A stretch of 64,000 nt of DNA from Endotrypanum monterogeii. Taxonomy: Eukaryota; Euglenozoa; Kinetoplastea; Trypanosomatida; Trypanosomatidae. The DNA is taken from NCBI GenBank assembly GCA_000333855.2, contig CM007320.1, forward strand, positions 1,177,911-1,241,910. The letters are read 5' to 3'. Below the pieces are notes generated by a model. It was given only the letters and a program-made list of their open reading frames with translations, ran no database searches and was not told the origin of the DNA. Every line of letters starts with the position of its first letter. The stretch's first letter is position 1. Made by a program: the position numbers and the translations under genes. Of this stretch, positions 20,588-33,500 are shown piece by piece.

Positions 20588-21598
20588 TAGATAAGAGGGC
20601 GAGAGAGAGAGCGAGTTGATCTGTTTTTTTTTTTAATGCGCCTCGTGTGCGCATCAGTTACCTCCTCAGCTTCTACGTGTTTATCGAGAGCTTGGCTGTT
20701 CTCGAGTCTGATATACTTTCGCTTCTGCACGAGACTCGAAGATGGGGGTTGGGTGCGAGCAGGGTGGTCGAAGAGGGTGTCTTGGGGTATACATGTGTGG
20801 TGCCCAAGTAGGGCCTCTGCTTCGGTTCCTCCTCCCTCAGCTGCTGCCACCTTGAGTGTGTATGTGTGTGAGTATGTGCGTATGAGTATAACTATACTTT
20901 TTTTTGATTATATATATATATATATATATATATAATATGGGATTGAGGATTGTCGTGCGAGATGCGCAGGCTGTCGTCTGTTGCCTCTTTTATTCTTTTT
21001 CTTTGTCGCGTTTTCTTTGATCTTGTTCGAAAAAGGATTTCCTTTTTAGATTACTCACGTGTGCGGCAGTGAAACTCGGGCGCGAGATGAGAGGGATGAG
21101 GTAGCGGGGCATACAACGAACATGAGGTGGGGCTGTTGAGCACGGAGCTCTGCATGCATAGCAGATATCGTCGGTGACATATGTGCTGGAAAAGGAGGGG
21201 GAGGGGGGAGGGACAAGAGATGTCCTCAAGATCGCTCTTGACCGTGCACCTTTGTGTATTCTGTTAGACCTTTTATTCCGCGCACAGGGTGGCTCGTGTT
21301 GGGCCTTGGGCTCGCATAGGTATGGAAGGACATTGTGTGAGCAGCAGCGGGAAAAAAAAAATTAAGAATAATCTACACAGAGAGGGGGAATGGCGGAAGG
21401 CTAAACGTATGACATGGAATTCACTTGACATAGGAGCCCTTCTACCGGACCTCACTCCCCCGTAGGCACTCGTTCAGTCGCATCCATCTGCATGGTGATT
21501 TAAAAAGAAATACAAGACGGGGTCCGAAGCAGTCATGTACCTTTGCTTCTTGCCGTTTATGGGCCTGGCCGTACTTCCCCCATTCCTCCCCCCTAATA
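20588..21598. other. Intergenic spacer with (TA)13
   Basis: No supported gene. It includes a (GA)n-like block at 20598-20613 close to the RING-gene start (a CT tract on the transcript), a pure (TA)n run at 20909-20934 and a G-rich block at about 21195-21215. The rest is 3' UTR of the DNA-PKcs-like gene. Confidence 0.6.
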
Positions 21599-24500
21599 CT
21601 AGAGGTATGTCTGCAACCTCGCATTGGCACGGCCAAGTACGCGCGGGTCAGAAGCGATACGTAGGAGTCTTCGTATAAACACATCCTCTCGATGGAGCGT
21701 CGAAGGGGCCGCCTCCGCAAGGTCGCTGTCTTCTTTGTCCCCCTCCTCGGAAAGACACGCCTTGACCCCCCACCATAGATTTTTGTGTTGGGTCACGTGT
21801 GGGTTGAGTGCCACATCGCGTAGAATAATGTGGGCAGGGCTCTCGAGGTTAAGTTTTCGACGCACGACATCAAGCTGATGCGCAGCGATGAGGCTTGCCC
21901 CTTCACGTATCGTATCCAAGTCTGGTAATAGCAGCTCTGCTACCAATTCCTCGAGTACGTGTTTCTCCCTTCGCAGTACGTGCAGGACGCGACGCATACG
22001 ACAGCGCATGATGTCGTTCCCCAGAACCCCTTGCACATGTTGAAGCTGCGGCGTATGCCGAAAAGGCATCAACTCGGGTATCGCCAGTGTGCGTGCTGCG
22101 TCACCAAAGGACATGCCGACGTCGATGGCCACCAGCTCACTGTTCGCTAGGTCTATCATCAAACTTCGTGCGTGGCGGTTTCCAATTCCCAACACAAACG
22201 ACAGTGTGGAGGCAGCAGCGTTCGTATCGAAGAATGCATCTCGTAGGCGAAACCACGAGCAGTGATCAGGTGCAATGCTTTCGAGCGACTCAGTGAGGGC
22301 TGACTGGCGCAGTCGAAGCAGAAGCGCCTGATATTCTTCTTCCGGGAGCCTGGTCATGGGAGGCCCTGCGTAGAAAAGATGGACGTTCTGCGGCTCATCA
22401 CGGGATCGGCAGAAGTGGCTCACCGCATTGCGTGCTGCTTCTGGTGTGGCTTCCTTCATCAGTTCCACAAGTGGAACAGCCCGAGGCACCCAGCTAACGA
22501 GTCCCACAAACGGCGAGACCGGGATAACAGCGTAGGTGCGGATGATTAACGCCGACGAACGGGTGCGCGGCGACACAAGAAGACACAAATTGGCAAACGT
22601 AAACACTTCCTGGATGCGTTGGGCTACTCGGAGGTCTTTGCCACCTTTGACCAAGTAGGTGCAGATGCCAGCAGTGGTGTGAAAATTTACTTTCTTCGGC
22701 AAACGCTTTGAATCGAGCACGAGAACACGTTCCCCTACGCCTACAAGTCTACAAGACTGATGAGCGATATCTTGTGGTGAGTGGAGGAGTTGGGTTGGCT
22801 GAAGAGGCTGGTGGATCGGCTCCGCCGCGTCTTGGGTGTAACCCAGTTGAGCAGCTGCAGTCGAGGCCAGGGCACTGGATCCCAGCACACGCGGGAGTCG
22901 CTCCGAGTACAGTCTCAGGTCCTGTGACCCGGTGATGCCACGTGATGCATTCATAGCCGGAAGGGCTTCCAGCGCCCTCGTCACTTCGATGAGAGCGTCG
23001 CTCTTTGCGCTGTGAAACATCTTACTTGACCTGAACACTTCCATGGAAAACATGCGCCTGCGATCGAGGCGCTGCAGCACCTGCGCGGCGTGGCGGTGAT
23101 AGACCTGCGCCTTCTTCCACCGACTTGGATTCATGAGTTCATCTTTGTAGCACTCGAACAGCTTCAGTGCTTGCAAGGAGTACTCTCCCTGCGCAACGTG
23201 GCCACCATCAACATTACTGTCACACACACGCTTCTCGTACTGCTGTATCAGTCGTTCCACCTCGCCCAATCGTGCTGCCAAACGATGCGGGGGCTCGACA
23301 AGCTCATCGAGGACGGTGGAAAACTCAGCAACTAGGGCCAACCTGCTGTTCCTGTACCACTTGCGCAGCTCCACGAGCTCACACTCCAGCTCTTCGTCGA
23401 TGGCGTCCTCAGCGTCTCCACACCTCCCCAGGTTGTCGAGTCGAGACCAGGCGCGGTTGACAGGGTAGAAGAGCACTTGCTCATGCTCGCGACAGAGGCG
23501 CAGAAGAATCTGAGCCACCACAGCGTGCCTCGTCTGCAAGAGCGCCTTGACAACGAGAGTTGCCCATGGGAGCCACACATACGCGGGCAGTAGAGCAACA
23601 CTTTTCAATGTATCGTTCCATTGAGCTCGTGCACTGACTTCAGTAACTGCAGGGAGCTGAAAAAGCGAGATCAGTCTTGGCACTCGTGCGGCAACCGAGA
23701 GATGCCCCCCTTCACTCGTCTCAACGCTGCTGGAGTCGGCCACCTGCGCACACCACAGAAATGTGTTCACATAGAGTTGCCAATGCGATCGCGCTTCGGC
23801 TGTCAAGGAGGACGCTTGGGCATCATGGGATACAGGAGGCAACAGTTTTCCCAACACATTGAGGAAGGTCATGTGGGACTCCATCGTGTTCTGCAGGTTG
23901 TCATTGAGGGCGGCCACAAACCTTTCCCTTGCCTCTGCCGTTGACTCAACAGAGACGCTTGCGCTACTGTTGAACGAGGTAAGCAGCTCCAATCCGCACC
24001 GAGCAACGTCGGCGGCCCACTGCTGCACCGCGGTGTGGGGTAGCTGCCCTGCAGCCGCGCGTCTCTGTACAACTTTTCTTGTCATCTCCTGGAACGCAAA
24101 AAAGGTTTCTTCTCGTGATACACTGTGACCCTCCACGGGCATCACTGTAATGAGGAAGAGGTTACTCCGCATTTCAAGAAGTTCTATTGAGAACCGTGTC
24201 GTCTCCGACAAGAGATCGCAGCTCGCGTTGGCCGCCATAGTTGCTATGGCGCTTGTGTTTGCCAAGAGAGGGAGCATTTCTACACACCGCTGCACTGTCC
24301 ACGCTCCCAAGAGCTCGTGTGTTTGGGCGACGAGGTCGTGACGTTCGTCCTCGGTAAGCCGCAAGGAGGTGGCAAGAACACCCATCGATTCACCATGGTG
24401 GTTAATGACTAGCTTTCGTGTGAGAAGGACATCATCCACGAAGAGTGGGCCGTGCGTGTCGTCAATTGGCGCGTACGCCGGCATCGTAGAGAGGTATGTG

Positions 24501-27500
24501 AGAAGCGCTACCCGAGCTTTGCTCTGGTCGCTCGTAGACACCGTTCGAAGCACTTGCGCGGCGTTTGCCAACTGCCATAGAGAATTGGCGGCGAGGTACC
24601 AGCGGGCTTGTGACGTACCGCTTCCTAGGAGGTGGTCAACGGAGGTTTCTACATAGTGTTGGCAATCGAGCCAACGCCCGTGAGCCAGGAGGTGGGCACC
24701 CCACTCGTACACTCCGCAAGGCTGAGATGCTTCAGCGTCCCTGGTAGTAGCCGCAGGCGTCGCACTGTCGCACATGAGACGCAGTTGTGACCGTAGGTGA
24801 AGACGCATCCTTTCAGTGTTGACTTCTTCGCTGTCTCCTATCCCCAGAAGTGTTGCCGACTGAAGAGCCGATGCTGCACCACCCCAATCCATCAGTATCC
24901 GTGCAGCACGACTTTGGTAGTGGCGCAGTACCTCTTCCCGGGCCGCGAAAAAGATGACGACTTCACCGCATTCGTCCACCAAAGAGGGCGCGGTGCCCAG
25001 CACTGAAGATTTGATGTTTTTTTCATTCTCCAAGAGTTGTGCAATGGCGCGGGCTGAGTAGGATGCACCACCTACTTCCATGGAGTCCAGTGCCCCTTGA
25101 ATCTCAGTGACCTGCGCTGCGTGTCCCCTAGTAGCCCTAAACAAACGCAGGGCCGCCTGGCATGCCATGTCATCGTGTCGACGCAGTCGTTGAGCAACGT
25201 GATACGCATGCCATACCTGTGTGGCATACGGCGTTGGGAGCTGTGTTGAGGCATCTCGCGTTACCGGCGGCGTCGGCAACGATGAGAGCAACATTTCTGT
25301 AGCGTGTGCTATGCCGTCCATAAGGGGTACAGACGCGGCTGTGGTGCCACTGCCGCATGCCTGAGCAGCGCTCGTGAGGCGCACCAAGGTGGTGTGGTCC
25401 AGAGTGTCGAATACCGACCTGTAGGTAGCCGACACGTGCAACAGAAATTCAAGCGTGAAGAAGAGATCAAACGGTCTGTTGGCATGCTGGTACTTCCTGC
25501 CCCCCACCCCAGGTGCAATCGAATGCAAAACAAAAGTGAGAGTCTTAGTCAAAGCCGTCTTGCATGATGAGCTACAGGTATCAGAAGTACTATCGGAGGC
25601 ATTGCTGACGAGATCGAATAGCAGACGTGCGGCCACCTCATCATCGTGAAGGCACAATACGTGCAGCGGTGCCATAAGGGATTTTAGGGTCAGCCGTACC
25701 TCCGGGAAGCGTCCGTTGGTGCGGTCCACAAGGAGAGGCGTCGATGATGATGCGGAGACCCTTGACTGAAGATCTCCTGGTACCGCACGATTTGGTGCGC
25801 ATAGCCGCGTCATTTCATCAGTTCCCTTCGATGCTTCAGCCCAAGCCGAAGCCGATGCGATGTTTTGCTCCAAATACTCATTTTCTACTTGGCAGCGATG
25901 ATGCGATGCAGTCGATGTCGAAGTGATTCCGGCATCGCGCCGCAGCGTGGTATCGAGTCCCCACGCACCACCTACGCGAGGTCTTCCTGCCCCCGACAAT
26001 GTTTGGCGGTGCGATGGTGGAGGGTGGGGTAGCACGGGGGGTGTTCTGTGGATCGGGCAGAACGCGGCGGTGTCCGGGCACACTGTTTTCACTGTCGCTG
26101 TGCAAGACTTGCCACCGTAGAGGATTGCTTGAGAGAAGAGGGGCTCGTTTCGGGACTGCGGTCGAGCAACGGAGCCCTCTACCGCAACCGCGGCCTTCGT
26201 CATCACCTTCGGAGACTTCCCTGCCAAGTGTAGTGGCTCTGAGAAGAAGTACGTGGGGTTGTCATAGTTATGCGACCGTTTTGCTAGAGAAAGCAATAAG
26301 ATGGCGACGTACCGCACCCACCCCTTGCCGCCCTCGTCCCTGTTCTCCTTGACCAGGTTATCGGTCGTGAAAAGGCATGTGAGGCGTTCCCACAGTGCCT
26401 CTGGTACGTGCGCTGCATCAGTATCCAGGTAGTCTAGCACCAAACTCTGTACAGCAGGAGAGCGGTCGCGCAGCCCACCATGTACCACAAGCGTCTTGAC
26501 ATATGTGCTGACGCTATCGTCAGCGCCTCGCATGTTCTCGTCTTCTTTCAGGGCTGCCCATCGCTTGAGGGCAACCAAACACATCTCATAGAAGACAATA
26601 CGCGCCTGCTCCGCCGATCGCAGTGAGTGCAATGCGTCGGGCAGGCAGACATCACGCAGAACACTGTGAACCGATTTCGCTGTCAAATGTGGTAAGGCGT
26701 TTCGTGCAACTTTGTAGATGTTCAACAGAAAGTCAATGTTAGCACCACGTAGGTGCGTGGTCAGACACACGTGAATGCGATCGTAGTTGTCTGCAACGTA
26801 GGTGGTGGCATGTGCCAAGAGACGCAGGGCGACAATTTTCTCCGAGTCCTTCTGAGTACTGTACCGATGCAGCAGATCTGTGCGGCTCAGCAGCTGGTTG
26901 ACCAAGTCTTCGCTTCCATGTTTTTGCATTTCCGTAATCACATCCAGATACTTCTTCTCCGATTCATACCGACTCAGCACTGCGCTAATGACACTCTCTA
27001 TAGAGTTTCGAAGAAAACCCCTGACCGTTGAGGGCCCATGCTGCCTCTCCGCTTCGCTCAGAAGACGGTGCTCAAGACCCAAAAGTCGGGCTGCGTTAAG
27101 GTAAAGCTGAGGCGATGCCGAGGCATCGAGAACATTGCTCAGCAGTTTGTACACCTCCACCACCTCGTCGCTGTCTTCGGTGCAGCCCAGACCGCCGCAC
27201 GCACGCGCGACCAAGTAAATCACTTTCAAACAAACGCGAAGCTCGCACGCAGCGTCAGAGAGAAGCATCTTCACTTCAGATGTAAGGAGAGGTGAGGATG
27301 AAGACAAAGTCGCCGGGGTTGCACCTTGTGCCCGAGAGACTTGTTCCAGGAGCTCTGTGAGTATCCTCTGGGAAGTCGCATCCGTTTCCTGGCTATCCTC
27401 CTCATGGATAGTGAAGGAGTGCTCCCACGTATAGTGCAAGACAGCATACCGGGCCACAGCCTTCAGCGATACGGTGCTACCTACAGCAAAGGCTGCTGAT

Positions 27501-30500
27501 TCATTTTCGCGGCGCCACTTAGCGAGCACCGAGAGAAGCCCCCAGATGGTTCTCCCTGTTGGCTCCGAGGGTGGCACTGCAGCGACGGAGTCGGCGACGC
27601 CGTCAAAGATGCGCCGTGCGAAGGTGCCAAAGAAGCGCTCGTGGATGCGCACGATCTTGTAAAAGACAAGCTTGACACACAGGCACAACTGTCCATGCTG
27701 GGCAAGGGTAACAAATCGTAGAACCCAATCCGGCGGCTCGCTCGGTGCCGCAGGGGATGCGGGAAACTGATGAATGAGGTGCGCAAACAGTTCTGGGATT
27801 CGGCAGCTGTCCATACTTCGCCACAGCGGCATCCATTGTTGGTCGACACTGTCGTTTTCCACCGGCGCTGCTTTCCCCCCTGGGTTCTGCAAACCTGTCA
27901 CGGCGACGTAACGATTCTTCGCGATGAAGAGTGCATTCCACCCTGGAATGGTGCGCGGTTGAAAAAAGCATTGGCAGAAGATGCTCTCTGCCTGGTGTGT
28001 TTGAGACAGTGTCGCGACTAGGCAGTGAAACGCGGCTTGGCGATATCGACACAGCTCATCTGCAGGTGCGCAGCTGCCAAGACTATCGTTGACTTCCCCA
28101 TCAGCGTTAGGACCCACGGTATTGCGTGGCAGCCATGCCGCGCGACACGCCCTGAGAACCTCCTGCGTCACCTCCCTCCCGGTGGCCTTTGGATCTCTTC
28201 GCATAAAAGCTTCATTTATCGAGCCTCGCAAGTCAACTAGAGGGCATAAGTGGTGCATGAGTGCCAGACTTGCGAAAGCAGCCGTCTGCACGCAGAAGCG
28301 CCCAGGTACTGGCGCCATGCCGGCCTCAGTGATCCAGTGACCGATTTCTTCCTCGAAGACCTGCAGTCGCACCCCTTTTGCGGAGGCGTCGAGAAGTGGA
28401 AGAAGGAGGTCATTGGTGAGGGCGTCGTAGATATCCGTGTGCGTGCGTGCATCGCGCAATAGACGCAAGATACAGCGAAGCGCGTCTAGCTGTACACATG
28501 TGTCGCAGCAGCAGAGTTTCTGAAGCGCCTCACGCACTCTAAGGGCAATCATGTCACGCTGCGGCATAGATTCTTTGGCGAGAACTGTCACCATTGTCTC
28601 CAAAACCTGCACGTTGTGTGGAAGCACCGCTGCAAAGAGCGCCGTGCCCGACAGCACCCCTTTGGCGGCATTTGTCTTCTCCAAAGGCGCTTTCAGTTCT
28701 TCCCACCGCAGCGGCAGGGCGTTGTTCAGCACTTCGTCAAGCAGCTCTGATGCCGCCTGCACCGTCTTGGGGTCGACGGGCGGTACATCCAATGATCGAC
28801 TGACCGGACGCGGCGTGATCATTGCGGCGAGCAGGTCAAAGCCCCACACAACACGGTCCGTTGCAACAGTGCTCGACAGCAACCCATAGACGTTAGGAGG
28901 CTTGCTGAGAGACAGGCATAGGTCACGGAGCGCTCTACTCAGTGTCTGGTTATTGCAGATAGAAGGGCCTAATATGTTCACAAGCCTCAGCAGCACTGAA
29001 CGTCGTGCGGCGCCGGAGCCGTCGTCTCTCATCTCCGTCTGCGTGACCTCTCGAGTCTCTTGCTCCAAGGCAACAATTTCTGAACAGAGACGACATAGCA
29101 CCTTGTCGTGTTCGGATGTCAGGGAGCGTTCCTGCAGCTCTGCCAATAAGTTCTCCACGAAGCGGAGGGGGAGCAGTGCTTCCCCTGGATCTCGACGGAG
29201 GGCTTCTGGCATCACCACCGTCTTCCATGCCGGCAACACATAAATGAGGCGGTCGGTGGACAGCACGGCACTTGCCTTCTGCAGACAGCGCGTCATAACA
29301 CCGTCAAAGGTGCTGTTCGGAACTGCCAAGCCCGAGATTGCTGAGGACGACGCAGCCTCTGCGCCATTATTCTTGTTGAGAGCAGATAAGGATATGCTCG
29401 AGAGGGAACAATTGTGCGGCACCGCGTCGTATGAAGACAACTCACGCAGGTCTTCACCGAGGGACACAGGGTCAGCCTCATTAATAAAAAGTATCAACAG
29501 TCCTACACACACGTCTTCGCTATCAGTAGCATTGAGAGCCGCAAAGTTTTGGAGCAGCGCCCGCAGCATTCCGAGAACAGTCTTCGGCGATACCCCCATC
29601 GAGTCTGCTATGAGCGCCCACATCGTCCTGGGAGAGAAGGGGCAAGGGGCATCTACCTGGGTAAGCGCGGCTGCAAGGGTCACTGCTCCAACAACAGGCA
29701 GCCACGGGCCTAGGCGTAGCGTATTGACAAAATTACTAAAAGGCGATGCTTCAGTGAAGAGGTGAAACACGTTAGTGTCTCGAAGGGCGCTGAGAACTTC
29801 CTCGACCACCTGTGCCCGGCGATTACCTTCCCCGACGATGCACATAATAAGCTGAATGAGTTCCAGGCACAACCACACCGTCCTTGGGAGGCGAAACGAT
29901 AGATGACAATTTCTTTGCAATGCAACACCGGAGGTGTCTCTGTTATCTTGCTCCTCCTCGTCTGTCACCGACGCCGTCGCTCTTGCCACCATCAAGCGAA
30001 CAGCCTGAGAAATGAAAGTAGGCGTGAGGAGCTGAACGAAATGTGTGGCGTGCGTCTGCTCCGGTACCACGTCTACTAATTCTAGTAGCCATTTTAGGAG
30101 GTGCGGGGACATGCACCCGTTCGCATGCGCCGCCACATGTGCCTCGTCCACAATCGCCTGAAGGAGGGTCTTCAAGAGGTGAAGCAGTTCGGGTGCGACG
30201 GAGCACTCATCCCTCCGTGCAGAGCAGCCGGGAGGTAACGCATTGGTAAGTACACTTGGGTTATTCTGAGTGCAGCACCCACTCCGAAGAAGTTGTACGA
30301 GAACAGCACACGCGCCAATCACGCTTGTGTCGGCCCTCGCTGTCGCTGAGCTTAGCCGCAGCTCCTGCTCACGGATGAGGTACTTAGAAAGCGACCTCGT
30401 TTGTTGCACGTCGGCGCTTGCGTGGATGAGCGCCTGCAGCGCCTGCAGGAGCGTAATCGCGCAGCCGGAATGCCGCTGTGCCAAATCTGGTAAAAGAGCG

Positions 30501-33500
30501 GATGCGGCATGAATCAGATCGACGACATCGTGCACCCCTTCCCTTGCTTCCTCTTCGTCTTCGAGCTCGAGGAGATTGTGACAATACACTGCGACGCAGC
30601 GGAGAGCCTCTTGCACCTGGGTGCACGTGACCGTCTCCACCGGTCCCCATTGGGGGATCTCTGTGGAGCACCCAAGACAACCCATTGCGCCCCTCACGAC
30701 TGCATGCACTGTGCTCACCTGACCTGGAGCCCTAGTATTCTTCAGGTGGCGCATCATGACACGTACACACTGAGATGCCCCCAACCGCAACCACTCCGAT
30801 ACGCCACACTGCATCATTACCAGCTGCCTAATCACCGCTCCAAAATGAGGTGTCACGGCTTGCGGCTCATCGGCGGGTGGTATGGCATATGCCAGAAGAC
30901 ATTCCATCGCCACGTGTCGCTGTGCCAAATCCTGCTCTCCAAGACTGCGGAACAAGACCCGCATAAATAATTCTGCCTCTTCCAGCGCGCCCGCTGGCCT
31001 ACCGAACCACCTCGCTACTTGCAGTAAAACCTTGTATAGCTTATGGTGCGCTGCACCGCCGTCGTTGTCACCCCCGTCGGCTGTGCTGGTGCGAGACAGC
31101 GAAGCGAGAGAGAGCAAGGGGGGGAAAATAACGCTGTCCCAGCAACTGAACCTCTTGGCAATCCTCCATATGATGCACCAATGGAGCACCTCCGCCGCCG
31201 CAGCCCGTACCGCTGGCTCGTTGCTGTGGAGACTCAGCGTTGAAACAAGGGGTATGAGGTACCCAATGCGTAAAGCGCTATCCAGCACGCATAGCGGTAC
31301 AGTGATTGGCTGCATAGTCGCCATCCAGCGTGGCATGCTGTTGCCAAGACCACTACTTCCTCCATCACCTTTGCAGAGCCTCGCCAAGGTGGTGGTGTTA
31401 TTTTTGCGCTGCAGCTCTGCAGCGATTTGGACGCCGTACTGTGCCGCTAGCATATGCACAGAGGTGAGCATAGCAGCCCCAATGCTCGAATGGCGCAAAG
31501 CGCTTGTGAGCGCTGGCAGCACAGCAGATGCCCAGCGAGGCGAGCGCGACACTTTCTTTTCTAATACCCTCAAGGCACACTGTCGATTGCCCTCAAGCAC
31601 AGCTAAGCTGCTGCCGAAGCACCACTGAGCCGTTTTCGTTGCGCTGTTGGCATCCCCACCGTCCCGTGCGATTGGCGTGGCCTCCAAGACCACCTTGAAC
31701 GCGCGCACATACGCGTCGAGACGCCGGTCGTTGTCGCCACGGGCGCCGTTCTCTCTCATCTCATCTTCTTTACCCATTCCCACAAGCGCCACACCCGCCA
31801 CTACGCACATAGCACATTGATAAAGTATCTCCCCACTGTACACGTGAATTCCACGGAGGCACTCCGCATCCAAAAAGAGTAGAAGATTCGGCGAGGTGCA
31901 CCGGTGATCATCAGCGTCCTGACTGGTGACACTGGGGCTTCTCATCTCCGGGGAAGCGCCCCTGTAGGGCTGCTCCTGTCTGCATGGATGTGGAAACACC
32001 CCCTCGCCCAAGACGGTGCGATGAATCAGTGTATAGAATCCGGAAACGTGAGGTGCGACACGGACTCCACGCACCAGAGTGTCGAGCCACGCCGTCATCT
32101 CTCTTGCTGGTGGGTGGAAAACGCGATCCAACCGCCGGAGCTTCTCGTTGAGGCGGACAAAGAAATCTACAAAGCTCAAAAATGCGCCGTACTGCGTTGG
32201 AATGCGAGGTTCACAGTCATCGCCGCCCCACACCACAACGTTCTCCGGAGTTACCTCACACCTACTCCCCAACGTGACAACCTGCAGTTGCGCCTGGTCG
32301 CAGAAGTCTTTGCAATTTTGGAAAAATGCGCTCGAGAGGCGCTGCTGTGTTTCCATTGTGGCATCTCTGCTGGGCGTTTCACATGGCGTCAGGAGTCTTG
32401 TCCACAGGGCTGCCATGCTACTCAGACGCTCTTCAATCGTGATTCGCTCGTTCGCAAGCATCATCATCGCGGAACCTGGCGCCGCTCCTACAAGCTCAAG
32501 GGTATGCATACTTAGCAGAAGTGGCAGGGTATGATCGGGCGTGCGTGGGTGATGCATGAGCGCTGTGATGACTGTCACAATACTCGGCACCATCTTTTCC
32601 CGGTCATAGAACCCTGAATGTGGGTAGAAGAGGAGAACCCAACGGAGAAGCTCCCTCACCATCGCTTGCTGTCGCTGCGAAGCTGACGGCAGCAGTGCCA
32701 GTAGTTGCCCAAAACCGACGAGGAGATATGGCAATTGGCGAAACAACGCCTCTGTTTGCGCAGCGGAGGTGGTGGCCAGTAGAACCTCTACACGTTTCTC
32801 AAGGCGCTCACTTATATTATGCAACGTGTGAAGACCATCCAGCGCTGTTATGGCGGGAAGCAGGTGATACAAGGCCTCCAGGGCATAGGCAGCTTCTCGG
32901 CCAGTGGTCGAGTCCAACGACACTAGCAGGGATCCGAGAACAACGTCAAGGGTGTGCGATGCGTCCGACTTGGCTACGGTGCTGGCTTCTTCCACTGTTG
33001 ATGGTTGGCGCAGCAGAAGCTGAGAGCTCAGCGTCGACCAGAACGCTACGGATGCAGAACGGGACTCTCGACGGATGTCTTTGTTGCGATGCATCCACAG
33101 CGCCTTGAGAACAGTGCTGTACTGAGCGGCACACATCCGCGTGAAAGGAGCGAGGGTGTCGTGGGCTCGACAGCGAAGCAGAAACAAAGCTGAAAGACAA
33201 AAGGTGTAATTGTTGGAGGTGTCGCCAAGCGACAGTGCGCTTAGCACAATGTTGTTGAACAAAGTCAGCACAGGTGCATCCTCTTCGCGGCAAAGCGGGA
33301 AGCTTCCCAGGAACCCTGTGAGACCGCGCAGAAGACCCTCTCCAAGTGTTTGATTCACCTTGTTGCGCTGGGTCAGCTTCTTTGCAACATCAAGAAAACA
33401 TGACAAGGTTTTCTTCACGAGTTCTCCACTAAAGGCAGACGCATATTCCGACTTTTCGCAGAGACACCCCAACAGCTGCATTGCGGCCCTCTGCGGCCGA

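Noticed and set aside
24000..29000. Possibility that the 4170-codon frame is TRRAP and not DNA-PKcs
   Set aside because: TRRAP also lacks kinase residues, but the VKGGxDLR and PELMPFR blocks and the total length match DNA-PKcs, and the DVG Asp is retained, so DNA-PKcs is preferred.
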